Below the pieces are notes generated by a model, which saw only the letters and a program-made list of their open reading frames with translations, was not told the DNA's origin and did not search any database. DNA of 64,000 nucleotides from Pedobacter sp. Leaf170 (GTDB taxonomy: Bacteria; Bacteroidota; Bacteroidia; Sphingobacteriales; Sphingobacteriaceae). Below, piece by piece: positions 9,892-18,959 of the stretch (within the stretch, counting starts at the first letter, position 1; each line of letters begins with the position of its first letter). Location of the stretch: positions 248,001 through 312,000 of the forward strand of contig NZ_CAKLBP010000003.1 of the NCBI RefSeq assembly GCF_920984665.1. Direction: 5' to 3'. The position numbers were made by a program, and so were the translations under genes.

Positions 9892-10401
9892 TTATCTGTT
9901 CGATTTTTCTGCCCTAATCATTGTTCCAAAATCCTGCTGATTATCCATTGCACTAACCGTCATTACTAAACGTTTTGTTCTTGTTGTTTCTGTTTTAGCT
10001 TCATTTATCCATTTAATAAAATAATTTTGGTGTGATTTTGCCAGTTTCAAAAAATTACTAATGAGGTGCTCCTCTTCTGATAAGCAAATTTCTAAATCTT
10101 CGGGCATATCAATTTTAAAATCTTTGTCTTCCTCAAGATAAAGTTCAACCGCAGAACCAGCTTCCTTTTTTAATTGTTTACGGAGTTCACTTTTAAGGGC
10201 AATTATAAAATCGCCTCCACCCATTGGTGTTGTAGCCATTCCATTGATTAAAACTTCATCAATTCTCCCTTTCACTCTAAAAGAAACTTTACAACCTGGC
10301 TTTATTTTATCAGCGATAGCGTTTGAAATAAAAACATAACTCCATCCGGTTTTGTCACCCATTTTTTCAAAACGTTCTATTTCAGCTTTAAAGTAAATCA
10401 T
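9892..10401 (-). CDS. DUF1905/YdeI-type small protein
   Basis: A 169-residue soluble protein. The N-terminal half (FKAEIERFEKMGDKTGWSYVFI, then VSFRVKGRIDEVLINGMATTPMGGGDFIIALKSELRK) matches the DUF1905 beta-barrel. The C-terminal part (EEHLISNFLKLAKSHQNYFIKWINEAKTETTR) is the helical YdeI-like bacteriocin-protection region. The molecular function is unknown. It is convergent with the mannosyltransferase, with the two stop codons touching and no room for a terminator between them. Confidence 0.8.
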   Translation of the reverse strand: MIYFKAEIERFEKMGDKTGWSYVFISNAIADKIKPGCKVSFRVKGRIDEVLINGMATTPMGGGDFIIALKSELRKQLKKEAGSAVELYLEEDKDFKIDMPEDLEICLSEEEHLISNFLKLAKSHQNYFIKWINEAKTETTRTKRLVMTVSAMDNQQDFGTMIRAEKSNR

Positions 10402-10486
10402 AATTAAATATAAAATAAACAGGCAAAATGTTCAATTAACAAACAATATATTTATGGGTTAAGAAATAAAATTTTCATTTATCATA

Positions 10487-13400
10487 TTAATCAACCGCCA
10501 CCGGATTCATGTGTATATCCAGCTTGGCAAAATTTAAAACCTCAATACTTTGAAAGCCAAAATCTTCTACTACTTTACCTAAAATCAAATAGCATCCCTT
10601 TCCTTTAAATGGATACATTGGTGTTGAATTAGGAAAATGTATGGTATCAAAAAAATCTCCGTTATTATCTAAAAAAGTACCAAACCACATTTTCGTCTTT
10701 TTAACCGTGTGAACGGTTTTTTCGCAAACATAGTTACCAACCATTTTTATCGTTTGGCCTACATGCTTGTGCAAATCAGCAGCCATAATATCTCCACGAT
10801 AACTCGTTTTTAAAAAATCGAACATATTAAAATTTAAAGGATAACCGAGCAATTCGAGTTCTACATAAGCATCTTCAATTTTCGAATTTTCTAAAGATGG
10901 TAAATGGTATGCTTTCTGCTGAATACTGAATAATTCGGCGTGGTTTAACTTTTTCTGATTGTGCCCGAGGTAGGTGTAAATATCCCAAAGCAGCGTTTTT
11001 TTATCCTTTCCGGTAAACCTCAATGCCCCTAAGCGTATTAACAAAATCGCCTGTTCTAAAGTTATCTGTGTTCTTTTTACAAATTGCTCCAGGTTAAGGT
11101 AGAGTCCATTCTTTTGCCGCTCTTCTGGAATAAGTTCGATAAACTTATGCTCTAACCCTTGCACCCCAACAAAGCCTAAGTAAGCATCGTTACCCCTTAT
11201 ATTTACAATAGCATCGCTGTGGTTTACACAAGGTAAATGCACTTTCGCACCCGTTTTTTGAAGCTCGTGAACATAAACCCAACGTGTGTAAAAGCCGCCA
11301 TAATTGTTGAGTACGGCCACCATAAATTCTTTAGGATAATAGGTTTTTAGATATAGGCTTTGGTAACTTTCTACAGCAAAAGAGGCCGAATGTGCTTTTG
11401 AGAAGCTATATCCGGCAAAAGATGAAATTTGCCGCCAAACTTCTTTAATCAATTCTTCAGCATGTCCTTGTGCCCTGGCAGAAACAAAAAACTTATTTAC
11501 CAATTCATCAAAGGCAAGTTTTGAACGGTATTTACCACTCATCGCCTTGCGCAACACATCCGAATCGGCTAAATTAAGACCGGCAAAATAATGGCATACT
11601 TTAATTACATCTTCCTGGTAAACCATTACACCATAAGTTTCTTTGAGTTGCTCTTTCATTTCTTCACACAAATATTCAACTTTCTCGGGTGCATGGTAAC
11701 GCTCGATAAAAGCTTTCATCATTCCTGAACTGGCAACACCGGGCCGTATAATAGAACTGGCTGCAACCAAGGTTAGGTAATTTTCGCATTTAAGCTTTTT
11801 CAGCAATTGTCGCATTGCCGGCGATTCGATATAAAAACAGCCAATTGGCTGCCCTTCTTTTAATATCTGATTAAGTTTTTTATCATCCTTAAAATTTTTG
11901 AAATCGTGTATATCCACAAAGTCGCCTTTGTTTTTTTCAATAAGACGAACGGCCTCTCGGATGTGGCCAATGCCCCGCTGACTTAAAATATCGAATTTTT
12001 CGTAACCGATAAGTTCAGCCTCATACATATCCCATTGTACGGTTGGAAAACCTTTAGGCGGCATATCTAGTGCGGTGTAATAGGTAATTGGTTCTTCAGA
12101 TATTAAAATACCACCTGCATGAATAGAGCGCTGATTAGGCATTTTCTGCATCAGCTGATAAACAAGTCTTATTTTTTGATAGCTAGGATTTTTTGAATTC
12201 AGCCATTCTTTGGTCTGGTCGCTAAAACTATCTATTTCTTCTTTCGCCAAACCTAATACCTTCCCTATTTCCCGAATAACCGCTCTATCTTTAAAAGTAC
12301 TCATGGTACCTAAAAAAGCTACGTGCCCTTTGGGGTATTTATTAAAGATGTATTTCTGAATCGTTTCCCTTTCATCCCAAGAAAAATCGATATCAAAATC
12401 AGGCGGACTGGTTCTTTTTTCATGCAAAAAACGTTCAAAATACAAATCTAATTCAATCGGGTCAACATCTGTAATCCTTAAACAATAAGCTACAATACTA
12501 TTCGCACCAGAACCACGCCCAACGTGATAGAACTTACATTTACCCATCGCGTAACGCACAATATCGAAAGTAATAAGAAAATAAGCCGAATACTTTTTAA
12601 AAGCAATGATCCTTAACTCCTTCTCCAGCCTTTCTAAAGCAACAGGATTATCTTTTCCATATCGGTATTCCAACCCTTTTAATGCTATCCGCCGCAATAA
12701 CCTAATATCCATTTCCTCTCCACCTTTGGTATAGTAGAACTTGTTTTTAGACTTTGCCTTTGCTTCGTAATATTCAGATAAATCGCAATTATCTAGTAAT
12801 TTTTGGGTATTTTGAATGATGAAGGGATAGTTTTCAAAGTATGTTTTTAACTTCTCTTCTGAAATTAAAGTTTCATCTTTTAAACACTTTAATTCTTCTG
12901 GCACTTTAGTTAATAGCGTATTTAAATCTATTGCCCGCATGTATTCATGCAAACGGTGCGAAATTTTATCTGCAACCGTTACCGGATGCCAAACCACCAG
13001 TTTATTTTTTTGCTTTAACAAAGGATGCTTGTAGAGGTAATTTAACTGTGTATAACGAATACCAACAAATTCATTTTCTGCCAAAGCATGTGTAAATTCC
13101 CTTTCAAATGGATAAATAATAAATACATTTTTAAATTTCGGAGCCTTGTTTGGCAGTGGAACATTATTGATGTTATAATAACTTAAAAATTCATTTAATT
13201 CCCTCATGCCTTCCTTGTTTCTGCCAATTCCAAAATAAAGTAAGCTGTTATCCTTCCTAAATTCAATACCTGTAATTGGCTTTAACTCGTAAGGGATGTT
13301 ACCCTTTTGCACATCATCGGCTTTTTTATAAAAACGCTGATTTATGCAGGTTCTGATAAATTCAATTGCACCTGTAGAATTATTAATATCAGTTAATACC

Positions 13401-13498
13401 AATTGGTGGATATTTAAAATTCTGGCCTGGGCAACTATGGCATCAATATCCATTACACCATATTTTAAGCTATATGAAGAGTGAACATTCAGAAACAT
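10487..13498 (-). CDS. dnaE2: Error-prone DNA polymerase III alpha subunit (DnaE2-like)
   Basis: A C-family DNA polymerase of 1003 residues, shorter than a replicative DnaE. Order: PHP domain (1-210), palm and fingers with the catalytic PPDFDIDF (Asp367, 369, 371), helix-hairpin-helix region, and a C-terminal OB fold. It starts one base after the dinB stop, so the two translesion polymerases form one operon, as in many Bacteroidota. The PHP opening reads FLNVHSSYS, where the usual metal ligand pair HxH is NxH, so the PHP site is probably not an active nuclease. The shorter length, the pairing with dinB and the degenerate PHP favour a mutagenic damage-tolerance role over genome replication. 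Confidence 0.88.
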   Translation of the reverse strand: MFLNVHSSYSLKYGVMDIDAIVAQARILNIHQLVLTDINNSTGAIEFIRTCINQRFYKKADDVQKGNIPYELKPITGIEFRKDNSLLYFGIGRNKEGMRELNEFLSYYNINNVPLPNKAPKFKNVFIIYPFEREFTHALAENEFVGIRYTQLNYLYKHPLLKQKNKLVVWHPVTVADKISHRLHEYMRAIDLNTLLTKVPEELKCLKDETLISEEKLKTYFENYPFIIQNTQKLLDNCDLSEYYEAKAKSKNKFYYTKGGEEMDIRLLRRIALKGLEYRYGKDNPVALERLEKELRIIAFKKYSAYFLITFDIVRYAMGKCKFYHVGRGSGANSIVAYCLRITDVDPIELDLYFERFLHEKRTSPPDFDIDFSWDERETIQKYIFNKYPKGHVAFLGTMSTFKDRAVIREIGKVLGLAKEEIDSFSDQTKEWLNSKNPSYQKIRLVYQLMQKMPNQRSIHAGGILISEEPITYYTALDMPPKGFPTVQWDMYEAELIGYEKFDILSQRGIGHIREAVRLIEKNKGDFVDIHDFKNFKDDKKLNQILKEGQPIGCFYIESPAMRQLLKKLKCENYLTLVAASSIIRPGVASSGMMKAFIERYHAPEKVEYLCEEMKEQLKETYGVMVYQEDVIKVCHYFAGLNLADSDVLRKAMSGKYRSKLAFDELVNKFFVSARAQGHAEELIKEVWRQISSFAGYSFSKAHSASFAVESYQSLYLKTYYPKEFMVAVLNNYGGFYTRWVYVHELQKTGAKVHLPCVNHSDAIVNIRGNDAYLGFVGVQGLEHKFIELIPEERQKNGLYLNLEQFVKRTQITLEQAILLIRLGALRFTGKDKKTLLWDIYTYLGHNQKKLNHAELFSIQQKAYHLPSLENSKIEDAYVELELLGYPLNFNMFDFLKTSYRGDIMAADLHKHVGQTIKMVGNYVCEKTVHTVKKTKMWFGTFLDNNGDFFDTIHFPNSTPMYPFKGKGCYLILGKVVEDFGFQSIEVLNFAKLDIHMNPVAVD

Positions 13499-13499
13499 T

Positions 13500-14792
13500 T
13501 TAGTTATCGCTTAATTTATTGGTCTGTGAAACATCAGAATTAATAAAAGTCCTGATTCGTGATTTTTTCTTTTCCTCTTCTTTATCTGAAGTTTTCTTTA
13601 ACCGGGGGTTATACTTTACAACCTTGCCATTTGCATCTTTTTCGGGCTGTTTTACAATACATGCTTTTACAACCGATTCTACACCATAGCTTTGCCTAAC
13701 TTTATCCATTGCCTGATATAAATCATATTCTTCTTCTGATGTATGATAAAGACCAATTTGTTCAAAACCACTAACTAAATGAGATAACTTTACGCCGATT
13801 AAACGCAGCATCATTCGTTTACTGTAAAGTTTCTTAAATAAATCATGTGCCTTTGCAATAAGGAAAGAATCTAAAGCAGTGTATGGTATACGGGCTTGTT
13901 GTGTTACGGTTTCAAAATTAGAATAACGAATAGTTACGGTGATACAAGCTGTTAATTTCTGTTGGCTACGCAATTCGAAAGTTAAATTGGTTACCATTCC
14001 GGTAAGTATTGATTTCATTTTATGAATATCCATACTGTCATTTTCGAAGGTGGTTTGTGTACCAATTGATTTCCGCTCACGGTAAGGAACTACAGGCGAT
14101 AAATCAATTCCATTGGCCTTTTGCCACAAGCTGGTACCATGTTCTCCCAATATTTTATACATTAATTCCTGAGGGATTTGAGCAAGCGTTTCTATCTTTC
14201 TCACACCCATTTCACTAAGCTTTTTATAGGTTGCCTGGCCAATACCAGGTATTTTATGTACAGATAAGGGATTTAAAAACGGACGAACTTTAGGAAAAGG
14301 AATTTCGAGTTCTCCGTTGGGTTTACATTCGTTTGTAACTACTTTAGCAACTGTTTTATTAACCGATAAGCCGAAAGAAATTGGCAAACGCATTTCCTTA
14401 ATAATAGTTTGACGCAGCTCTGAAGCAAATTTCATGCAGCCAAAAAATTTATCCATCCCGGTCATATCAATATAATGCTCATCAATGCTTGCCTTTTCAA
14501 AGAGCGGAACACGTTGCGCTATAATTTCTGTAATTTCATGAGATGCCTTTGAATAATCATCCATGTTGCCTCTTACAAAAATGGCTTGCGGACATAATAA
14601 TCTGGCCGATCTGCCAGGCATTGCCGCATGAACTCCAAATTTTCGGGCTTCGTAGCTGCAAGAAGTAACCACTCCCCTATCAGAACCACCGCCAACAATA
14701 ACAGGTTTTCCAAGCAATTCAGGATTTTTACGTATCTCTACCGAAACAAAAAATGCATCCTGATCCATGTGAATAATACTTTTTCCTTCCAT
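13500..14792 (-). CDS. dinB: DNA polymerase IV (Y family)
   Basis: A 430-residue Y-family polymerase. Catalytic residues are visible in IHMDQDAFFVSVE (Asp10) and ASIDEHYID (Asp104-Glu105). The thumb helix-hairpin-helix lies at about 175-215 and the little-finger domain at about 240-350. A Lys-rich tail may carry a clamp-binding site, though no clear QLxLF motif is seen. It is the first gene of the dinB-dnaE2 operon. The upstream region holds a TAnnTTTG box and two similar palindromes, so repression relieved by DNA damage is likely. No LexA- or UmuD-like gene lies beside it. Confidence 0.93.
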   Translation of the reverse strand: MEGKSIIHMDQDAFFVSVEIRKNPELLGKPVIVGGGSDRGVVTSCSYEARKFGVHAAMPGRSARLLCPQAIFVRGNMDDYSKASHEITEIIAQRVPLFEKASIDEHYIDMTGMDKFFGCMKFASELRQTIIKEMRLPISFGLSVNKTVAKVVTNECKPNGELEIPFPKVRPFLNPLSVHKIPGIGQATYKKLSEMGVRKIETLAQIPQELMYKILGEHGTSLWQKANGIDLSPVVPYRERKSIGTQTTFENDSMDIHKMKSILTGMVTNLTFELRSQQKLTACITVTIRYSNFETVTQQARIPYTALDSFLIAKAHDLFKKLYSKRMMLRLIGVKLSHLVSGFEQIGLYHTSEEEYDLYQAMDKVRQSYGVESVVKACIVKQPEKDANGKVVKYNPRLKKTSDKEEEKKKSRIRTFINSDVSQTNKLSDN

Positions 14793-14811
14793 AATCTTAT
14801 CACTTACAAAA

Positions 14812-14819
14812 CAAATTTA
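14812..14819 (-). promoter_or_regulatory. Putative -7 promoter box of dinB-dnaE2
   Basis: TAAATTTG on the minus strand fits the Bacteroidota TAnnTTTG box and lies 19 bases before the dinB ATG. No clear TTG is found at the -33 position. The palindrome at 14821-14835 abuts this box on its upstream side. Confidence 0.6.
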
Positions 14820-14820
14820 A

Positions 14821-14887
14821 ACTAAAATTATTAGCATTTTAACTTTACAAGATGGATTATTACTAACATTTTACTAACATTATTAGT
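14821..14887. promoter_or_regulatory. Paired palindromic operator candidates at dinB-dnaE2
   Basis: Two near-identical interrupted palindromes occur 52 bp apart: ACTAAAATTATTAGC (14821-14835) and ACTAACATTATTAGT (14873-14887), both ACTAA-N5-TTAG. Thirteen of 15 positions agree. The second overlaps a perfect tandem 11-bp repeat TTACTAACATT (14860-14870 and 14871-14881). The proximal copy sits between the -33 and -7 positions of the putative promoter, where a bound repressor would block polymerase. The cognate regulator is not in the window. Confidence 0.6.
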
Positions 14888-14953
14888 TTTTATAATTCTA
14901 AAACCTTTAGTATTTATTAATGTTGAATAGATGTAACCTTAAATAATTAAGCT

Positions 14954-15130
14954 ATGAAAGACGATAAAAAAACATCCGATAAAGAGAAAACATCTGGAAC
15001 ATCGAAAGAAAAAGCAAGCTTTGATCAGAATGGAAAAGGGGCTTCAGAAAAATACGGACAAGCAGGCTCTACACCAAACGAAGCTGAAGAAGGTGGTCTT
15101 GGTACTACAGATAAACACAAGCACAAATAA
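14954..15130 (+). CDS. Small hydrophilic, probably disordered protein
   Basis: A 58-residue ORF starting MKDDKKTSDKEKTSG and ending DKHKHK. It is rich in Lys, Asp, Glu, Ser, Thr and Gly, with no hydrophobic core and no cysteine. This composition resembles small desiccation- or stress-type hydrophilic proteins, but I recognise no family. It is divergent from dinB, sharing the region with the palindromes, and is followed directly by a hairpin serving the convergent gene. Confidence 0.55.
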   Translation: MKDDKKTSDKEKTSGTSKEKASFDQNGKGASEKYGQAGSTPNEAEEGGLGTTDKHKHK

Positions 15131-15158
15131 AAAAGGAGCTACCACAGGCAGCTCCTTT
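15129..15158 (-). terminator. Terminator of the response-regulator gene
   Basis: The 9-bp stem AAAGGAGCT/AGCTCCTTT (15132-15140 and 15150-15158) is followed on the minus strand by TTTTTT. It may also end the small plus-strand gene, whose stop is at 15130. Confidence 0.75.
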
Positions 15159-15180
15159 AAATAGTATTGATGAAGATGTA

Positions 15181-15828
15181 TTATTTTTCGTAAATACTCA
15201 TCTTTTCGGCTAATTCTATAATACTTTTAATTTTTAACTTTTGAAATAACCTTAATTTATATGTACTAACCGTACCCATTTGCAAACTTAGCTGATTAGA
15301 GATCTCTAAAACACCCACACCTTTAGTTAGTAATTCGGCAACTTCCAGTTCTCTTCCGGATAGTTTTGTAAAAGGGTTATCAGCATCATTACCCAAAATA
15401 CTGTTAAACATATTCTCTTTAACATTTCTGCTCGAGTAACGGCTTCCTGCTAAAATGGTAGTTATGGCGGTAATAATTTCAGATTCTTCTGCATTCTTTG
15501 TTAAATACCCAGATGCACCAGCTTTTAAATATGGAACAGCATAAATATTTTCATTTAATGAAGAAAATACTAGAATTTTAGCGTTGGGCTGTATTGTTTT
15601 GATTTGGTCAATTACCTTCAGGTTATTTCCGCCTGGTAAATTCACATCAATAATAATCAAACTTGGAGATTTTTCAATCTCTACAAGGGCTTGCTCCAAA
15701 GTGGAAGCATTCAGAATTTGAACTCCCGTCCAATAATCTACGATAAGGTTCTTCAAACCACGACGAATAATTTCGTGATCATCAGCAATAAGTACCGAAA
15801 GGGTACTTACAGTATTTTTAGTTTTCAT
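15181..15828 (-). CDS. LuxR/NarL-type response regulator
   Basis: A 215-residue two-domain response regulator. The receiver domain carries the acidic pair Asp16-Asp17 (IADDHE), the phospho-acceptor Asp61 (LIIIDVNLPG), the conserved Ser (VFSS) and Lys (YLTKNAEE). The C-terminal GerE/LuxR helix-turn-helix shows LSGRELEVAELLTKG and MGTVSTYKLRLFQKLKI. The start is taken at the second Met (MKTKNTVSTLSVLIADDHE), because 14 preceding codons add a basic tail not expected in the family. No histidine kinase is adjacent. The Crp-like gene upstream on the same strand is 211 bases away, a gap in which no gene is seen. Confidence 0.88.
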   Translation of the reverse strand: MKTKNTVSTLSVLIADDHEIIRRGLKNLIVDYWTGVQILNASTLEQALVEIEKSPSLIIIDVNLPGGNNLKVIDQIKTIQPNAKILVFSSLNENIYAVPYLKAGASGYLTKNAEESEIITAITTILAGSRYSSRNVKENMFNSILGNDADNPFTKLSGRELEVAELLTKGVGVLEISNQLSLQMGTVSTYKLRLFQKLKIKSIIELAEKMSIYEK

Positions 15829-16081
15829 TGCTTGGTATGTTGGGATGATATACTTACTTTTTTTTCGCAATAGGAATATAGAATTTAATTTTAAAAACAG
15901 ACTTTTTAATTTATTCTATTTGTATATGTAAATGTACGTATTTAATTAATTATGAAAAAAAATATTACACAAATCAGCTAAAGTATTAGACAAATAGAAT
16001 TGACTTATATCAAGAAAGTTAGTTGTCACAAGCAAAGTTTATCACATATTCAAAAAAACATGTTGCTGTTAAGTATGATTT

Positions 16082-16696
16082 TCAAATTTTCGTTCTGATT
16101 CTACTCAAAGTTTCTAACCTAATAGCAAGAAACGAAGCTATATATTTTAACGAAACCCTATTTATTAAATCGGGGAATGAAACAAGAAACCTCTTATATC
16201 TTTTCTCTGCTGATGATATACGACATAAGTATGCCCTTTCTTCGGCAGCCCGATAATACAATTCCATCATTTTTCTTCCAATAATATTAGCCTCGATATG
16301 ATTTTCATACAAATATTCTGAAAGTGAATGTGGTATAGCTATCAATTCTACATCTTCCAGCGCTTGCAAATATTCTTCCGAATCTCCATCTACCCAAAGG
16401 TTCCTGATGGTGCCCACAACCTCATTTTCTTTTGCAATCCAAGTAGTTATTTCGGCCTTACCATCTTTAATAAAGCCTCTAACCACACCTTTTATAATTA
16501 AAAAAAGGTATTCATTTCTATCTAAAGGAGAAATTAAAAATTTACCTTTTTTAAAATGCACCGGAAATGTATGCTGATTAATCTGCTCTTCAATATCGTT
16601 ATTTAAAGAATTGAAATTTTTAAAAACATTAATAACCGGAGAAACATCATTATATTTTCTCCATCTATCTTTTTCAGATAAATCAGCAAAAATCAT
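16082..16696 (-). CDS. Crp/Fnr-superfamily regulator
   Basis: A 204-residue protein with an N-terminal cyclic-nucleotide-binding-like beta-barrel (about 25-130, including EYLFLIIKGVVRGFI) and a C-terminal winged helix (RVSLKYIASFLAIRLETLSRIR). The canonical cAMP-binding RxS pocket is not evident, as in most Bacteroidota Crp/Fnr paralogues, so the ligand is unknown. The gene stands alone between the response regulator and TIGR02757 gene. A perfect 17-bp palindrome lies 43 bases before the start and could be an autoregulatory site. Confidence 0.82.
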   Translation of the reverse strand: MIFADLSEKDRWRKYNDVSPVINVFKNFNSLNNDIEEQINQHTFPVHFKKGKFLISPLDRNEYLFLIIKGVVRGFIKDGKAEITTWIAKENEVVGTIRNLWVDGDSEEYLQALEDVELIAIPHSLSEYLYENHIEANIIGRKMMELYYRAAEERAYLCRISSAEKRYKRFLVSFPDLINRVSLKYIASFLAIRLETLSRIRTKI

Positions 16697-16738
16697 AAAT
16701 TAAAATAGAGGATAATTAAAATTTAGTTTGTAGGAAGA

Positions 16739-16755
16739 TTATACTGTAAGTATAA
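16739..16755. promoter_or_regulatory. Perfect palindrome upstream of the Crp-like gene
   Basis: TTATACT-GTA-AGTATAA: 7-bp arms with a 3-bp centre, 43-59 bases before the Crp-like start codon. The size and symmetry suit a dimeric winged-helix regulator. A binding role is inference. Confidence 0.4.
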
Positions 16756-16810
16756 TAAGTTTGAATTTAAAAAAGAAGTTTAAATATAAAATTTAGCAGA
16801 ATAAATCTAA

Positions 16811-17662
16811 TTATAAGATTTTCTCAACACCTAAACCAAATAGCGCAAAGTCATATTTAACCGGATCTGCTGTGTCAAATAATTTCAAATTTTTGGTCAG
16901 CTCCAAAGCGGTAAGCCAATCTGTTTGTTTGCGTTGAATTAAATTCAAATGCCTTCCTACCCTATCTACATGTACATCGCAGGGGCAAATTAAATCTTCG
17001 GCTTTTAAAATCTCCCAAATGCCAAAATCAACGCCATTGTTATCTTTCCGAACCATCCATCTTAAAAACATGTTTAATCTTTTGCAGGTAGATTTTTGCT
17101 GAGGTGAAGAAATATGTTTCTTAGTCCGATGCGGAAAATCCTCAAGCGAAAAAAAATAGTTTCTAAAGTGATTTAACCCTTGTTCGATGGTGAAATTCAA
17201 ATTTGGCAACAAGCAATTTTCAGAATCTGGAGCGATGCTATTTAACGAGGTATTTATTAATGAAAACTCGTTAAGAAATTCATTTTGCTTAGGTACGAAA
17301 GCCATTTCGAGGCTTGCATAGTTTTGGTAATGAGATTTAAAAAATGCTATAAAATATAGTAAATCGGTATCGTTAAATGTTCTGTGCTTAAAGTTTAACA
17401 GGCGCTTCAAATCGCTATCCTTATGATTTAAAACAAAATCATGTGGTGCATAGTCCATTCTAACTAAAAGCTCTTTACATTTATTTATTATAGTTTTTCT
17501 TTGTCCCCATGCTAAAATTGCAGCAAAAAAACCTGCAATCTCTATATCTTGCTTTTTAGCAAATAAGTGAGGGATACAAATTGGATCAAATTCTATAAAA
17601 TCTGGTCGATTGTACTGTTCAACTTTTGCATCAAGAAAATTTTTGAGATCTAAAAAATCCAT
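16811..17662 (-). CDS. TIGR02757 (DUF2400) family protein
   Basis: A 283-residue protein. FFAAILAWGQRKTI near residue 41, RLNMFLRWMVRKDNNGVDFGIW in the middle and LICPCDVHVDRVGRHLNL near the C-terminus identify TIGR02757. The family resembles the helix-hairpin-helix fold of endonuclease III-type glycosylases but has no proven function. It lacks the iron-sulfur cysteine cluster seen in MutY/Nth. It is monocistronic or cotranscribed with the Crp-like gene 114 bases downstream. Confidence 0.85.
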   Translation of the reverse strand: MDFLDLKNFLDAKVEQYNRPDFIEFDPICIPHLFAKKQDIEIAGFFAAILAWGQRKTIINKCKELLVRMDYAPHDFVLNHKDSDLKRLLNFKHRTFNDTDLLYFIAFFKSHYQNYASLEMAFVPKQNEFLNEFSLINTSLNSIAPDSENCLLPNLNFTIEQGLNHFRNYFFSLEDFPHRTKKHISSPQQKSTCKRLNMFLRWMVRKDNNGVDFGIWEILKAEDLICPCDVHVDRVGRHLNLIQRKQTDWLTALELTKNLKLFDTADPVKYDFALFGLGVEKIL

Positions 17663-17672
17663 TTCTTTTGAT

Positions 17673-17716
17673 TAAAAAAAATCCGGTGGCCAAGGCTTAG
17701 CCTCAATCACCGGATT
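17673..17716 (-). terminator. Terminator of the metB-like gene
   Basis: Stem AATCCGGTG/CACCGGATT (17680-17688 and 17708-17716), with a smaller AGGC-TTA-GCCT hairpin inside the loop. A run of T follows on the minus strand. Confidence 0.85.
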
Positions 17717-17734
17717 CTTAAAATTATATGCTGG

Positions 17735-18874
17735 TTATTTTAGTGCATTTTCTAAATCTTCCAGTAAATCATCAATATCTTCCACACCAACGCTCAAACG
17801 TAATAAATTATCGGTTACACCAACTTTTTCACGCTCTTCTTTAGGAATAGAACCATGTGTCATCGTAGCCGGATGGTTAATTAAAGATTCTACGCCACCT
17901 AAAGATTCGGCCAAAGTAAACACCTGAAAATTGGAAGAAATTCTGAAAGTTTCCTGCAAATCTGCGTCTTTTAAAGTGATGGAAATCATGCCTCCAAAAC
18001 CACGCATTTGTTTTTTAGCAACATCATGATTTGGATGATCTTCAAAACCAGGCCAGTAAATTTTATCCACTTTTGGATGATTTTTTAGATAATATGCAAT
18101 TTTTTCACCGTTTTCGCAATGTGCTTTCATACGAAGGTGAAGTGTTTTTATACCTCTTAAAACCAAAAACGAATCTTGTGGACCTGGAGTTGCGCCACAA
18201 GCATTATAAATAAACCAAAGGTCTTTGTACAATTGCTCATCGTTGGTTACCAAAGCACCCATAACCACATCAGAGTGGCCGCCAATATATTTTGTAACCG
18301 AATGCATTACAATATCTGCACCTAAATCGATAGGATTTTGTAAGTATGGAGATGCAAAAGTATTATCTACCGTTAGAATAAGATTTTTCTCTTTAGTAAT
18401 CTTCGCTACACCCTCAATATCGATAATTTGCATAGTTGGGTTTGTAGGTGTTTCAATCCAAACCAACCTGGTTTTATCATTGATGTATGGCAGCATATTT
18501 TCTGGCTTAGATAAATCCAGGAAATGAAATTTTATACCATATTTAGTAAAAATTTTAGTGAAAATCCGATAAGAACCACCATATAGGTCATTACCCGTAA
18601 TCACTTCATCGCCAGGTTGCAATAATTTTAAAACCGCGTCTGTTGCACCCATTCCACTTGAAAAGGCTAAACCGTATTTCGCATTTTCTAATGCAGCAAG
18701 ACAATCTTCTAAGGCTTTACGTGTTGGATTTGTACCTCTCGAATACTCATAACCTTTATTGTCTCCAGGCGATTTTTGCCAATAAGTAGAGGTTTGGTAA
18801 ATTGGTGTCATTACGGCACCTGTGGTTGGGTCAGGCTCTTGACCTGCATGTATAGCTTTTGTTCCGAATTTCAT
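17735..18874 (-). CDS. metB: Cystathionine gamma-synthase/lyase-type PLP enzyme
   Basis: A 379-residue Cys/Met-metabolism PLP enzyme. PLP-binding residues appear as SSGMGATDAVL (phosphate loop), TVDNTFASP (Asp) and the Schiff-base lysine in HSVTKYIGGHSD (Lys195). YEYSRGTNPTR near residue 42 supplies the neighbouring-subunit Tyr and Arg. It makes or breaks cystathionine. Synthase (MetB), lyase (MetC) and homocysteine variants cannot be told apart by eye, so the symbol is tentative. Only 85 bases separate it from proS, which leaves no room for a SAM riboswitch. Confidence 0.85.
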   Translation of the reverse strand: MKFGTKAIHAGQEPDPTTGAVMTPIYQTSTYWQKSPGDNKGYEYSRGTNPTRKALEDCLAALENAKYGLAFSSGMGATDAVLKLLQPGDEVITGNDLYGGSYRIFTKIFTKYGIKFHFLDLSKPENMLPYINDKTRLVWIETPTNPTMQIIDIEGVAKITKEKNLILTVDNTFASPYLQNPIDLGADIVMHSVTKYIGGHSDVVMGALVTNDEQLYKDLWFIYNACGATPGPQDSFLVLRGIKTLHLRMKAHCENGEKIAYYLKNHPKVDKIYWPGFEDHPNHDVAKKQMRGFGGMISITLKDADLQETFRISSNFQVFTLAESLGGVESLINHPATMTHGSIPKEEREKVGVTDNLLRLSVGVEDIDDLLEDLENALK

Positions 18875-18959
18875 TATTGTAGTAGTATCAAGATATAATT
18901 ATAAAGTATTAAGACTAACGTTTTAATCAAACAATCGTAAATCTATAGTCTAAAATCTG

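Noticed and set aside
16023..16256. 77-codon plus-strand frame
   Set aside because: Mostly antisense to the Crp-like gene, with no promoter or family signs.
18875..18959. SAM riboswitch before the metB-like gene
   Set aside because: Only 85 bases are available and no multi-stem fold or terminator switch is visible.
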